Shown here: positions 47,477-59,287 of the stretch, piece by piece | How positions within the stretch are numbered: the stretch's first letter is position 1 | Layout of the letters: each line of letters opens with the position of its first letter | Made by a program: the position numbers and the translations under genes | From: Bigelowiella natans CCMP2755 | Lineage: Eukaryota > Cercozoa > Chlorarachniophyceae | NCBI GenBank assembly: GCA_000320545.1 | Contig: ADNK01000140.1 | Coordinates: forward strand, 32,501-96,500 | Length of the DNA: 64,000 nt | Direction of reading: 5' to 3' | Notes under the pieces: model-generated | Seen by the model: only the letters and a program-made list of their open reading frames with translations | Database searches by the model: none | Told to the model about the DNA's origin: nothing

Positions 47477-48994
47477 CTACAACATTGCCCTAGGGTTTCC
47501 AGATATTTTTTTGGCTGCTAATGGGTTGTCTACAGTGAATTTGATGATGCGCTTAACCAACTCGTTGGGAGCATCCTCTTGAATAAAATGCCCTCCGTTC
47601 TGGAAAAAATGAGGATCAACTTCAATATAAAATCGATAATGTACTGGTAGATGAACCTTTATGAGACAATGACGTTGCCCCCTGGCTCCAGGTACAAGCT
47701 TCTGCCAAACCTTTTCACCCCCCTTTGTAACTGCACAAAAAATCCTGTGTTGGCGTATTCATATTAATACTAAAGAAACATATTACTAGGATCGCTGTCT
47801 CCAAAAAGAGTCAAGAAAGGCTTCTTCCAGTTGGCAAAAATTCTTCGCAGTGCTCCTCTATTTTCTTCAACACTGCAGTGCATATCTGTGATTGGAACGA
47901 GTTGCGGAGCGATCCTTGAAGCAGCTTTGTAAGCTTCCTCTGGAAATGGCGCGTCATATGCGTCAAGTTCTCCCTTGCTCAGACTTCTATTACGCACAGC
48001 GAATTTGAAAAGAAGGCTCCATTTGGGGAGCTTCTGAGAAGTCTGAGTAGCCCACCGTAAAAAAGCTTTTGGTAAAGCCTTCTTCTTTCCTTCGGCCCTC
48101 AAGTTTCCTACCGGAAGGCCAGTGTTTGAGATGCAAATACGGGCAAACCTTTCAGGAAGACGTGCTGCAACCCGTAGCCCCACCAGGCCACCCCAATCTT
48201 GAGCGAATAGGGTAACATTATCTAGCTTGCACTTGACGACGAAATCGCACATCCAATCAACCTATGGTAGGTGATAAAGGTTTCGTGATTATTCTGAGCA
48301 TAAAAACGTCAAACCTGCATCTAAAATCCCAACAAAAAAGGACACAAGCTACAGCGGTGAACATTGCAGGGAGTGGGGAGATACCCAACGCTCATAAGAA
48401 TAATCAGATTTTAGAGAAGGTTTGTCCGATTTTCCAAATCCAGGAAGATCTGGACAAACTAAGTGGTTCGAACAAGAATGAATGAATAAGCCGCTTGGAA
48501 TTGATCGGCACAAATAGAGAAACATAAATACTTAAAGGTAACTTCTTGTCTACTCAAATTGTAATACGTACCAACACGATATCCCGCACGCACCAATCCT
48601 GGTATCATGTGACGATACAGAAAGCACCAGGAAGGCTCTCCGTGCATGCAGAGAATTGTTTCCTGGCGACCATACAGCAAACGAAATGGAACTACTATGC
48701 ACAGATAGAGACAACGCACAGATTTTAAAATTTTTGGGAAGAATGTTTTACCTTGACTCCTGGATTGTTGCCTTCATCGAGAAAATGGATGCGCAAATTC
48801 CCATGGACATCACTGTTGACGTAATGTGGTGCGAATGGGAAAACTGTCTTCGGAATCACGTCAAAGCAACTCTGTAAATATTATTGTTTCAAGCCACTTC
48901 AATCAGTTATAAATTTGAGTTCCATCTGCACAACCTCTGGAGTTCGAAGGATCTTAGTAATGGGTCCTTGAGGCTCGGGATGCGCTGAAGCCAT
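47477..48994 (-). CDS. Haloalkane dehalogenase-like alpha/beta hydrolase
   Basis: Seven exons join in phase into 338 residues: 48935-48994, 48752-48871, 48572-48662, 48385-48458, 47787-48261, 47657-47730, 47477-47599. These enzymes hydrolyse carbon-halogen bonds to alcohol and halide. Visible parts: KILRTPE near the start, FAPHYV, the oxyanion and halide motif HGEPSW (67-72), CPDLPGFGKSDKP, nucleophile Asp137 in AQDWGGL, NTGLPVG, a cap region (DAYDAPFPEEAYKA), a candidate acid in FGDSDP (near 270), and catalytic His302 in GGHFIQED. The order and the NTGLP, AYDAPFP and GGHF words match subfamily I (DhlA/DmbA-like). No leader is seen. A related epoxide hydrolase is less likely because of HGEPSW and the cap words. 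Divergent from the Cwc2-like gene by about 270 bases. Confidence 0.92.
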
Positions 48995-49263
48995 TGTGCC
49001 TTTTTTTTTCGAGCACAGCGCTGCCTCTACGAATCGATGAATTTGGTAGGCTATTTCAAGGCTATTTATTGTCTGCGACAATCCCTTTTCAGAGGATAAT
49101 GAAAATGTTCGATTATCATCATGAAAGTATCATAAAATATTAGACTACTGTGAATAATTCTAACAACAATAATAACAACATCTGGAATTTGCATGGCGGC
49201 CAAGAACAGCACCTTTGTTGGCTGGAGTTTCGTCCCAGCGCACCAACATTGCCTCAGCGGCCG
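48995..49263. promoter_or_regulatory. Very short divergent promoter interval
   Basis: About 270 bases lie between divergent starts (48994 minus, 49264 plus). They contain a poly-T/A run and AAT repeats and no TGCA/CTAG-rich DNA. Confidence 0.4.
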
Positions 49264-50129
49264 ATGAAATATCTGATCGATCAAAAGCTGAGGAGAAAGA
49301 GATTTACTAGATGGTGCCTACCTTTCTACTCCGCCGTTGTGGCCATCCTGTTCTGTCTCCTTTCCCCTTCTTACAGAGGTAAGTAGGTAAATCAGCGTAC
49401 TTAGGCCGATACTGACTTACCTTATTTTACACTTCAGAGGTGAGACTTCGAGATTCGAACCCACATGTGACTCACTTCAACAAACCAGTGGACCTACGGG
49501 GCATCACCTGTGCTAGGTTGCCGCATCTGGATCTAGTTGTGCATTACTTATCGCTCTTATTTGCACTCCCGCCTTTCTATCTGTTATCTCTCTTGTTTGT
49601 CGCAGACCCGATGCTCCCGCTCCAAGGAGCCCTCAACAACCAGCTAACAAGCAAATTGAAGGGGACATGGAGGACATCAGAGTATGATATTGAATTAACA
49701 CTCAGGAATATAAACATACTTAAATCCCTCATGCAGAATTGATTCTTATTTTTGCAGCACAAGATGATGGACGATGTCCCTGGCGTTTACAACATTTGGT
49801 GGGAAAGCAAGGATGATGATTCCCCCATATCTCCGCATATCTGAGCAGCGATGTGTTGTTTGTGGTAGGCACGACAAGATGTCACATTGTCGAGAATATT
49901 ACTCAGAGCAAGGGCCAACAAGAGAGGCTGCACGCACAAGTAGGAACCACGACAAAATCAAAATCATGGTTTATTCTATCTTTATGACTAATACCGTGTA
50001 ATTGTCGATCGTACAGGATGCGTCCCTGATCGAGACGTCGGGTATACCAAAGCGGATTTACTTGGCCTAGTTGGACCCCCACAAGGGTAAGGGTAAGGGT
50101 AAGGGTGGGTTGTGTTGTGTGATACTCCT

Positions 50130-50165
<36 letters not shown>

Positions 50166-52250
50166 AGTTCATTAACAAGTGTTCTTAAGTGCTACTAATA
50201 CTTCAGTTCATCAACAAGTGTTCTGAAGTGTTAGTTTTTCCTATATTCTGTCTAATGAGCAGCATTTTATCACATTATATACCAATGTAGCAGCAGTTTC
50301 TTTGAATTTGGATTTTTTATCTCTAATGCTGGCAGCAGATTCACCTAATTGGGATTATTGATGATATGTCGAAGGTTTTTGTGCTTTTTCTTTGCAAAAG
50401 GAATGTGCAAGGTGACACTACCAGCATTTGCTTCGATGTGATGTGATGTGTGTGTGTGTGTGTGTGTGTGTCCACTGGTTGCTTCTTCTCCTGACAAATT
50501 CTAGTATTCTTATCACCAAAAGGAGAATGGTATTTTGAAAATACTTTCATATTTCTCAGGAAGGTGAAGGTTGTCGTTACTTTCATAGAGTACCGACAGA
50601 ATATGATGAGGTAGTAACAGCAGTTATTCATGACGATGCTCTTCTCACAAATCTCTTCTTTTCGTAACATCAGTAGCAGTACTACTGCTCTTTTGTCACT
50701 ACACATAGCGTCCGCTGATTAATTGTTTTTGATTCCTCCTTCTTTTTATTCCAGTATCATTGTCCTACGACACATAATATCTTCGGGTATCTCAGAGATG
50801 CATACAGAAAGAATTTGAAGGTACTACCTAAGCTTATGCTAATAACAATGAAAATATGGGAGGAACGTGGTGACAAATACTACAAGTTGTTTGTTTGCCA
50901 GTGTTCTAGTTTGCATCATCATGAATAAGAATGGACGACTTCGTCTACGCATAAGTCAATAACAACTTGTTGCTGCTCTCGTGGTGATTGTTCCAGGGAA
51001 GAGGCTCCATACTAAGAGAGGACGGACAGAAAACTCTAATGGTGATATAAGTCACCCAGAGGATGATGATGATGATGATGATGGATGGATGGTGTATGAT
51101 AACAACGGTTATGGCGATATCTTAGGTGGAATTTAAAGCAGCTGCGACCTTGTACAACTTGGATCAGCTGAAAACGTACCTATCACGATGATATGCTTAG
51201 CACAACACTCATTCAGGAGGAGAATAAGTATAACTACGGCAACAGAGGAGAGGGGGAATATCCAGCTGGATACATGCGGCGTTGTTGGCGGTGATCTTAT
51301 TTGTATTAATTGCACTCTTCTTCTTCCTCCTCCTCCCTCCCCCCCCCTCACTACTAAGGTTGCTACATGATGGGTTCTCTGAGTGGGGGCCAGTTCGGAA
51401 GATTCTTGTCATTCCACAAGATGGTAGTAACCGATTATCTTCTTCTGTGCTGTGCTGTGCTGTGCTGTGCTGTGCTGTTCGTCATTACGACTTGTGTTTT
51501 TTCTTTCTTATCTTTTTTTTTTTTTTTTAATTTTGTGCTTTTCTATTGTTTTTATTGCTGATGACCGAAGATCGAGCCGTTATTCTTCTTCCTCTTCTTC
51601 TTCTTCCTGTTCTTCTTCTCTTCTTCGATTTGATCGCTATTTTCTTCAGGTGTGGCTTACATTGAGTATTTCTGGCGAACCTCTGCTGAGTTTGCAAAGG
51701 ATGCTATGCGGTGCGATTGTAGCTGTTTTCTTTGATAAACTACTATTATGGAAGAAGAAGAAGAAGAAGAGTTTCGCTCGACCCTTCGCTCTTTTCTGTC
51801 CTTAAGCTATCTATTCTACGGAGAGAGGAATGGGAGTTGGACTTCCATTTGTTCTCATCCTTACTGCTGCATTGTTCAGATATCAATATCTCAATCCTGC
51901 GGATCCTGTGAAAGATGGGGTTAGCTCGTTTTGTTGTGACATCCTACACGTTATCATCAGCATCTACATTATATCCTGATGATGATCACGATGAAATTGC
52001 CTATATTCTCTCTCCTATTGCCTTCTTCTCTCAAATCTAACAAATCAATAACTGCACAAGATTATGCAAGTAACGTGGAAAGCGGAAGAAATCAGCGACA
52101 AGTAATAGTTTGAAATGCTGGATGAGCATGATGATGATGATGACGACGATCATATGGCTGGTGTCGCGCTGTTTTTCGATCAACTACTACTTTCAAATGC
52201 GGAATTTCTTCTCTGGTGGCCATTGTGACGCATATCTTCACCTTCCGCAC

Positions 52251-52286
<36 letters not shown>

Positions 52287-53065
52287 TAATGTCAAACGTG
52301 TGCAACCGCTCTCCTTTCACTACTACTTTTAGAGCTTCTGCAGAGAGGAAAAATCAAACAGAGGAGATTTATGCTGCAACATCCACCAAAGCAATGACCG
52401 AGGTAGGTGTATCTCCATGTAACCAAATTCACCATCTGCCGTTGTCTTATTTTCAATTTGGTATTTTTTTTTTGAAGGAGGAGAGACTAATGGCGGAGGT
52501 GTATGATTACAATGTCTATCCCGACACTGAGTCGAGATATCTCCGTAACGATGATGGCAACGATGATGATGATTCAAGGTGAGACATACCCCTTACGCTA
52601 AGAGCAGAGATTAGCTAGCACCTCGTAGTAGCAACTCATCGGTTCAGAGAGAGAAAGAGTAAATGATAAGGAGGAGAAGGAAGGATGAGAGGAGGGGGAG
52701 AAAAAGCTATGATTGTTGTACTGATAATTCATTTCGATCATCGTGGCCTGGTTTTGCTATTATTTAGAAAGCTAAAGTCTGGCGAGGGCTCCGCTGCTCT
52801 CAGGGGGAATAATGACGATGATGAAGACACTGTAATATATTATCTGTAAAAGGATGCTGAAACGCATCCATCCTGGACATAAATAAAATATATGAAAACA
52901 CAAATATCATTCCACTCGACTGATTACGCATAATGGGAAGGAGGATATTGGCAACGGGATGGTTCGAATTAAGCAATTTGGGCAGCACCTGGAGGACGAT
53001 GAGGGACAATTCACAAAGACAGAGGTGCTTGTGAGGATTGAAAGAACTACCCAACAAACATTCAA

Positions 53066-53097
<32 letters not shown>

Positions 53098-53332
53098 CGG
53101 TGATGACATATAAGATGAAAATTATGTACAATCAATCGATTGATCGCCATGTTTATCATAATTTTCACTCGATGATCAACGAGCAGCTAGGCATGGTTAA
53201 TGCGGACCTATTTCAAGTGCTGAAGGATGAGTGAGTAGATCGTTAACATAGGGATAGCAGTGTAGCGTACATAAGGATGAGGGGAGGGGAAGGAAGTGGT
53301 ATGCACCACACATAGAGAAGAGTGCACACACA

Positions 53333-53371
<39 letters not shown>

Positions 53372-54578
53372 ACACACCAAAACACGGATCTGAATCTGGT
53401 CCACGTACTACTTGTAATTAACTACATTTTCTCTTTCTTAAACTTATTTATCTACATCTAATAATGTTACTACTAACTACTACCGTATCGTTTCTAATTC
53501 AGCTTTGAAGTGATCGATGAAGAGAACAGGAAAAAGGTAATCTTCCTCGAACATTCCAACAAATATCTCCACGAATATTGTTTATGGCTCTTGCTCTATT
53601 ATAGTGAGGCTGTACTGCTGGATATATTTCTGTCTGCACTTCTCTCTAACCTCTTTGTTCGCTCTGAAATTGTCGTATTTAGCAACGATGATTAGTATCG
53701 AAATGGTGTTGGTTTGCTTTCGTCTGTTTTCGTCACAAGGCTGCTGGACAAATGGGGTCATTGCGTGAGAATGATATCCATGGAATGGTGAACTACAAAG
53801 AGAATATAGTCACACATCGATCGGTAATTGTGGTGATTGCAAAGCACTAGTAAAGTCGCTAGTAGTTTGTATGTTACTGATGATGGTTTTGTTTATTATA
53901 GGGAGTAAAGGACTGGGCTGCTGGTCGCGAAGGGGATGCTTTAGTATGTTTCTCACTGACGATCACAAGGACGACTACAAAACCCAATTCCATTTTTAAT
54001 GTGCTCCTTTGTTCTTTTCTCCAAATAAGCTAAGTCCACTTGAATATTTTCCCGTTTTATTTGTTTTAAATTATTAAGGTTCTTCGCAATCCTCTTACCG
54101 ACGGCAGCAGCAATTCTCAGGACAAGCGTCTACGTACAAATAACTTGAGAGACGTTCACGCTGGTTTTCAATCGGTAGGAACTTAGTGCAGAGCATTGTA
54201 TGTAGGGGGGAGGGTGGGGAGCTTATAAATGTCATTCACGTGTGCTGGTTTGTTGTATTTGTTGCGGAACATCAGCAGAACGTAAGATTACCTTCAGAAC
54301 ACATCGACTCCAGTACGAAGAGGAGAAAGAAAAAAAAGATGGTAACAATATCAGATAAAGGCAACTCTCTCAGCAGGCTATCTTCAAGAAAAGTAGTGCA
54401 TACCACAAGGGGAGGAAAAGACTCAGATGTTGCTTCTTCTCTAAATAAAGACAAAAATAAAAATGATCGATCTGGACAGACTACAGCTGATGGTGACGTC
54501 TCTATTTCCTCAAATCAATCTAAGCAACGCCCACCCGGGATGTTTCGAAGGCGTCCTGCAGGTTGGAAACCAAGCTAG
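49264..54578 (+). CDS. Cwc2/RBM22-like spliceosome factor with candidate signal peptide
   Basis: Twenty-four exons join in phase into 590 residues: 49264-49378, 49438-49516, 49606-49681, 49758-49798, 49869-49939, 50017-50086, 50375-50411, 50755-50820, 50997-51041, 51126-51175, 51359-51423, 51650-51710, 51880-51919, 52061-52101, 52333-52402, 52478-52578, 52768-52831, 52941-53030, 53184-53230, 53503-53536, 53740-53808, 53902-53943, 54079-54174, 54276-54578. Cwc2-type proteins contact U6 snRNA in the NTC/NineTeen complex. In family order: VYNIW (100-104), TRCVPDRDVGYTKAD, a CCCH zinc finger (Cys154, Cys162, Cys166, His170), NIFGYLRDAYRK, and an RRM whose RNP1 is GVAYIEY, followed by FAKDAM. The tail is acidic, then Lys/Arg-rich. 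The first exons (KLRRKRFTRWCLPFYSAVV then AILFCLL) look like a signal peptide. They join in phase but have no homology support; an alternative start is Met93/94 or the Met in GDMEDIR. Confidence 0.85.
50087..50106 (+). repeat. GTAAGG-like repeats at a splice donor
   Basis: The intron after exon 50017-50086 begins with gtaagg repeated about three times, so several consecutive GT donors are stacked in the same spot. The phase of the next exon selects the first one. Confidence 0.7.
50160..50235 (+). repeat. Imperfect ~40-bp tandem duplication in Cwc2-like intron
   Basis: The word cttcagttcatYaacaagtgttct occurs at about 50163-50185 and again at about 50201-50224, each followed by related sequence. 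A (CTA)n array precedes it. Confidence 0.7.
51450..51478. repeat. Pentanucleotide array (CTGTG)n
   Basis: About five CTGTG units lie in the intron after exon 51359-51423 of the Cwc2-like gene. It differs from the usual tri- and dinucleotide arrays. Confidence 0.85.
53324..53382. repeat. (CA)n microsatellite in Cwc2-like intron
   Basis: A CA array with few interruptions. A (TG)n array at about 52252-52282 and (ATG)n at 53066-53096 lie in other introns of the gene. Confidence 0.9.
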
Positions 54579-55916
54579 TAAATTCGTAAAATTATTACCT
54601 CGATCGTCATTCTTGGCTAGCTACACATTACACACTAACAATTAGAGGATTGAGTGATGTGAATCCTGGGATGAGGAGAATTGCACCATGTTGGCAATCA
54701 TAGCACGCTAGCACGTTGCAATTGCCCCGCTTTGATGCACAGTTTTGCGTGAGCTGCTGCGCTGACAAAGATAAGGATCATTGGTTCAGCGTGGATGTGC
54801 TTCTAATTGCATGACACAGTCCCTGCGTGTGCGACAGCCGCGCTACGTCACACAAGAAGCACCGTCGCTGGTGGACGCGATGCACAGCAGCAGCACAGCA
54901 CTTCATGCACACTGGACGTTGCAGCCTAGAAGATGGCTAGATGGACAACTTGCATGCATCACAAGAGCTGCTAGCTGCATTCTGGCATTGCTGCACTTCT
55001 GGGCGCTCCGATTCAGCTTGCTCTCAGTGCAATGTTGGCACACATGCAACGTTCTAGCGTTGTTGCGATGGAACCAGAACTGGAAACAGAGCAAAGTGCG
55101 CGCACTCACCCAAGCTCACACTGTGCTGGAGTGTCACCCACGCGCCGCGACGCCAGCTTGGGCACTTCTGGACTTGCCAACTTGGTGGCCACAACAATGC
55201 CAGAACGACCATCACTCACAGTGCACGCTGCTAGGCTGGTCGTTCGATCAAGGACGAATCGAAACGCACAGCACAGCTGCCTTGCTGGCTTGCACACGAT
55301 CCAAGCGAACGACGCCAACAAGCTGGGCAAACCCGCGCTAGCGCGTCGAAACGAGTGAACGATGAACACGACAAAGTGTTTCCAATTGTGCGTTGAGTGA
55401 ACGAATCAACAAAGTGTTTTCAATGGCCCCTCTCGCAGCTGAGAGAGTCACCATGAGCAGTGGTGCGGCTGAGCTCCAGAGCTGTCACCAGGACACTCTG
55501 GCACTGGAGACAGCTCTGGAGCTGCTTGACGCCAGAACATCGAACTCCGCACTGTTGCAAAAACTTCGCACTCATTGATCAAAAAAGGAACAAGAAGAAG
55601 AAGAAGAAGAAAATTTGTTTCAAGCAAGCACGAATTCGGCATCACTGAAATGAATGAAGCAGCGATCCTTACTCATGGGCACCGTAGCGCAGGCTCTCGT
55701 GTCGCATGGCAAAATCAACCTACATTTTTTTCCTAATGCAAACCATGAACTGATCAGCAGGAAATCTCTCCTACACTACCAATCGTGCAACAACACTCGA
55801 CAACAATCTTACAACAACAACAACAATCATCCAACTTACGACAACAATATTCGACGACACAACAAAGACGAGGAGGAGGATCCAGAGAATTGATCATTCG
55901 ATCATTGTTCGCCATC
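54579..55916. other. Intergenic interval with a TGCA/CTAG-rich block
   Basis: This tandem gap lies between the Cwc2-like stop and the methyltransferase start. About 54680-55600 is dense in TGCA, CTAG, GCACTT and related words. About 55600-55916 has GAA and CAACAA arrays and may hold the methyltransferase promoter and leader. Confidence 0.55.
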
Positions 55917-56699
55917 ATGTCAGCAGACGAGACCAAGAAAAACAAGCAGCAGCCCTCGTCCGATCAACTCCAGAAAGTGATCAGTGAACAAACTAGCGTG
56001 GGGCAAAAGGTGGAAAACAATGCATTTCTGAAGCAAACCAAGGAGGACATTAAGCTCTACCAGTATTGGTACTCGAAAGCAACAATTGATGCCATCGTTG
56101 AGGAATGCAATGATAGCGCAAAAAGAGTAGCCTTTCTGTCAACCCCAAGCCTATATTTTTCGCTCGGAGATTCCCCTCTAGCTAGGACCAGTCGGTTGTT
56201 CGACTTTGACAAGAAATTCGATACAGCACCTGGATTTGTTTTCTTCGATTATAAACACCCAGAGAATATTCCCAAGGAGTACCAGCATTATTTTGACTTC
56301 GTAGTGATAGATCCGCCTTCTGTACGAGATGACGTCCTAGTTTTGTATGCCAAAGCTGCACGAATACTTCTTCACGAAAGTCGCCCGGTCCCAAAATGTG
56401 GAGTATTTTGCTGTTCTCGAAGAGAGACATCATCTCAGACAAGAAAAGAAACCGTTAAAAGGAGAATCCTGATAACCTCTCTCGCAGGGGGAAAACACGC
56501 TAAACTTATGTACCGCCTATTCCGTGTCACTCCATGTGTATTTTTACCTACAATACCAAACTTGATCTATCAATATCACCTTTACGCAAACTATCAATCT
56601 GAGCGCCTCAGCAAGCCAAATCCAGATCAGCCAGAACCAGACCCAAAGAAGACTAGTGCCCGAAGCAGAATGAGTGATTTTGCGATGAATCTTTCTTAA
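55917..56699 (+). CDS. EEF1AKMT1/Efm5-type protein lysine methyltransferase (N6-adenine MTase fold)
   Basis: One uninterrupted frame of 260 residues from the ATG at 55917; the frame is open further upstream but without Met. Relatives methylate a lysine of translation elongation factor 1A. Key words in order: LYQYWYSKAT (47-56; family LxQFWYS), VAFLSTPSLYFSL, LFDFDKKF, FVFFDYKHPENIP, the AdoMet/catalytic motif VVIDPPS (129-135), and VTPCVFLPTIPNLIYQYHLY, which matches the conserved end (FxPxHxxNLxxxFxxY). A stretch of about 25 residues before RRILITSLAGG has no counterpart in the relatives I recall. It could be an in-frame retained intron, although the frame is intact. With the acyltransferase it is one of only two genes here not needing introns. 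Confidence 0.9.
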   Translation: MSADETKKNKQQPSSDQLQKVISEQTSVGQKVENNAFLKQTKEDIKLYQYWYSKATIDAIVEECNDSAKRVAFLSTPSLYFSLGDSPLARTSRLFDFDKKFDTAPGFVFFDYKHPENIPKEYQHYFDFVVIDPPSVRDDVLVLYAKAARILLHESRPVPKCGVFCCSRRETSSQTRKETVKRRILITSLAGGKHAKLMYRLFRVTPCVFLPTIPNLIYQYHLYANYQSERLSKPNPDQPEPDPKKTSARSRMSDFAMNLS

Positions 56700-57635
56700 A
56701 GAAAATAGGGATACTACCTATTCAATTGATCGATTTAACATGAAGCTGTATCTCTCCTGCTGTAATCATGCCTTTTCTTTCTATGTTTGGTCCGCGTATG
56801 TAGAGTGTGTGGGAACATTCTGCTCACGACTGGCCATGCTACGTGCCTCATGTGGGTATAGTATCGTCTAGAGTTTGTGATCATATGCATGTACGTACGA
56901 CAATCATTGTGTCCATTGTGCGCACATAGCATAATGTCTATGTAACCAGATATGCGACGACAATTGCATGCTGTGATCGAATACGCAAGCACCTCAAATG
57001 CGGGCGCGTGACATATTTGCACGCATGGAAAATAAAATTGTAGCGTATGCAGTCTATAGCAGCAGCAGCATGTAATATATGTATACATTGGGTTTATCAC
57101 ATATCAGATATACAAGTACATAATTTTCCTCCATGTCACTTATCTAGCTTATGTGCAGCGCGTATGCACACGATTATAGTCGGCGATGCCCGATCTGCTA
57201 GACACTACTGTATGTGGTTCATGTGCATGCTATACTAGTATAGATGTGATGCCTGTCATTGCATGCGGCGTACTCTAGTACTAAAAATTTTAGACGTGCA
57301 TGCGCACAGATATCAAGGCGGGATGTAGATATTAAGATAGCATAAACAGGATACGTATGTGTACGTGTGTGTTCGACCGAGCTATCATATGCATGCCGCC
57401 AGAATTGTGTGCAAGTATGTTGTACTAGGTATATGATCATTTGAATTCCATCCACCAAACACTCTGAGGACAAGAACCACTTTTTAATTCTAACCCTTGA
57501 ACATGGTTCCAAATTCCTGAAAAGAATAAATACAAAATTTATTTTATCATTGCAAGTAACCAACCGATAGAAAATGGGATGTTAACTGCAACTGTGTCCT
57601 CTAATGTAAACGAAGTCAACAAGAAAGCATCATTA
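56700..57635. other. Convergent intergenic interval with a TGCA/CTAG-rich block
   Basis: This lies between the methyltransferase and calmodulin-like stops. About 56760-57460 is rich in TGCATG, GTACGT and CTAG words. Nothing else is recognised. Confidence 0.5.
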
Positions 57636-59287
57636 TTAGGATCTCTGGACCTCGAAACTAATCATTCCATCGCCGTCTTTATCATGAATCTAATACCAAT
57701 TAAAGGACTCATAAGTAACAAGATTCAGCGGTAGTATTTTACTCATACTAATCTTCCAAGATGTGGATAAATATATTAGTGGTGGGTTGTTTGATATACT
57801 GAGATGATGGATTTGATCTCCTCGTCGGCAATTTTTTCTCCTAAGCTGGTCATCAAAGCTTTGAGCTCGTCTGGAGAAATTTTCCTAATGGCGAAAGGCA
57901 TTGGGAAACGCAGGAGACTCCTCAGCTTCGTTTAATGGTTATGAATCGCAGGGTAGACATGCGTGATATGAGTTGAGTAAACGATATGTGGAACATAGAT
58001 GTTTGCGCGCGAAAATTTGATGTACCAAAGTATTGCAGTACATTATGAATCTTTTAGCAATCAAAGAGTAGTGGTATTTTTACTCACTCAGTTGTTATTC
58101 TACTTGTGATTATCATGTTCATCATTCAAGATCATACTCATACCCATCCTTGTCCTTATCGAAAATGGAAAAAGCGATTTTCATCTCATCACCAACAGAG
58201 CCGTTCTGAATGATTTGGCCGTAAATATATTACAACTTGGGTGGCTCATCTTGAATTTCAAGGTATATGATCATAAAGCCAGTACTCAATTGGTAATTTA
58301 TCATATCAATATCTCTGTCTTATCGTTTGAATCATATCTAGCGCATTATTAGAGTCAAGATAAAGCAGTGTTTCCATTGTTATTGGTGAAAGGTTAATAA
58401 TAAACCAAATACAAAAGTTGCCTCACCCCGATATCCATCATTTTTAGAAAATCTGAGAAGTCAATATCACCAGATTCATGTTGATCTACCTGATGATTTG
58501 GGAAAGAAAAGTTTAATTGCATGGTTTCAGAGACAGTATAATGAGCACTTCGTTCAACACATATCAAGAATGAGCATAATTCTAAGTATGATGATATTCT
58601 TCTTCAGTACATATCAGCTAGGTTGCTGTCTAGAGTCCTTCACAACATTCCATTAACATCAAATATAATACCAAACAACGACTCAAGTTGACTAATGCTC
58701 CCACCTCTTTTATCATCCCCTTACAGTCATCAATCGAGCACTTTTCCCCAAGCTGGTCCATAACAATTCCCAACTTTTAGGATTAAAGATTAATCAGAAC
58801 AAGATGTAGAAACCAAGGCACACAATGTGCTCTAAACAATTAACAACCTGCTAAACCCCTCTCTTCTTTCCTCCATATACCTCTTTTGGTGTGATAGCTC
58901 CATCTCCGTTCTTGTCGAAGAGCGAGAAAGCTTCTTTAAATTCGGATACCTGTGGTCAGTATAAATTTAGAGAATGCTTCATTGCACCAAACGGAATAGA
59001 ATGTGAGAGAAGCAACAAGTACAAGAGTAAATCCAGTGTGGGTGTATTCCAGATTCGATATTTATGTGTATGTTCGCAGATGATTCACAAATTTCCACGT
59101 CAAAATCTCATATTGGGAAAATAATACGTGGACTAAGCTATATAAAATTATTCTGGTGACAACAATCTGTGTAGCCACAGTGTTGTAGATAGAAAAGAAT
59201 GAATATCAAACTGTAATTACAATTACAATTACACCCCTTATCCATGTGCTTTAAGACCTGGTCCGGTGAGAGTTTCGTTTCAGCCAT
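57636..59287 (-). CDS. Calmodulin-like EF-hand protein
   Basis: Seven exons join in phase into 143 residues: 59258-59287, 58881-58949, 58705-58773, 58427-58489, 58144-58205, 57800-57884, 57636-57689. The start [20 protein letters not shown] is close to calmodulin. Four EF-hand loops are visible: [12 protein letters not shown] (22-33, complete); [12 protein letters not shown] (58-69, ends in Asp instead of Glu); DKDKDGKISPDE (93-104, complete); [12 protein letters not shown] (129-140, Val at position 12). The protein stops three residues after the fourth loop, so the last helix of calmodulin is missing. It should bind calcium mainly through loops 1 and 3. It is a calmodulin or centrin-like sensor; partner unknown. 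A missed last exon would also explain the short end. Confidence 0.93.

Noticed and set aside
49440-49530. T-loop-like word (gggttcgaatc on the minus strand) suggesting a tRNA
   Set aside because: The flanking bases do not form T-stem or acceptor pairs and the region reads as an in-phase exon of the Cwc2-like gene.
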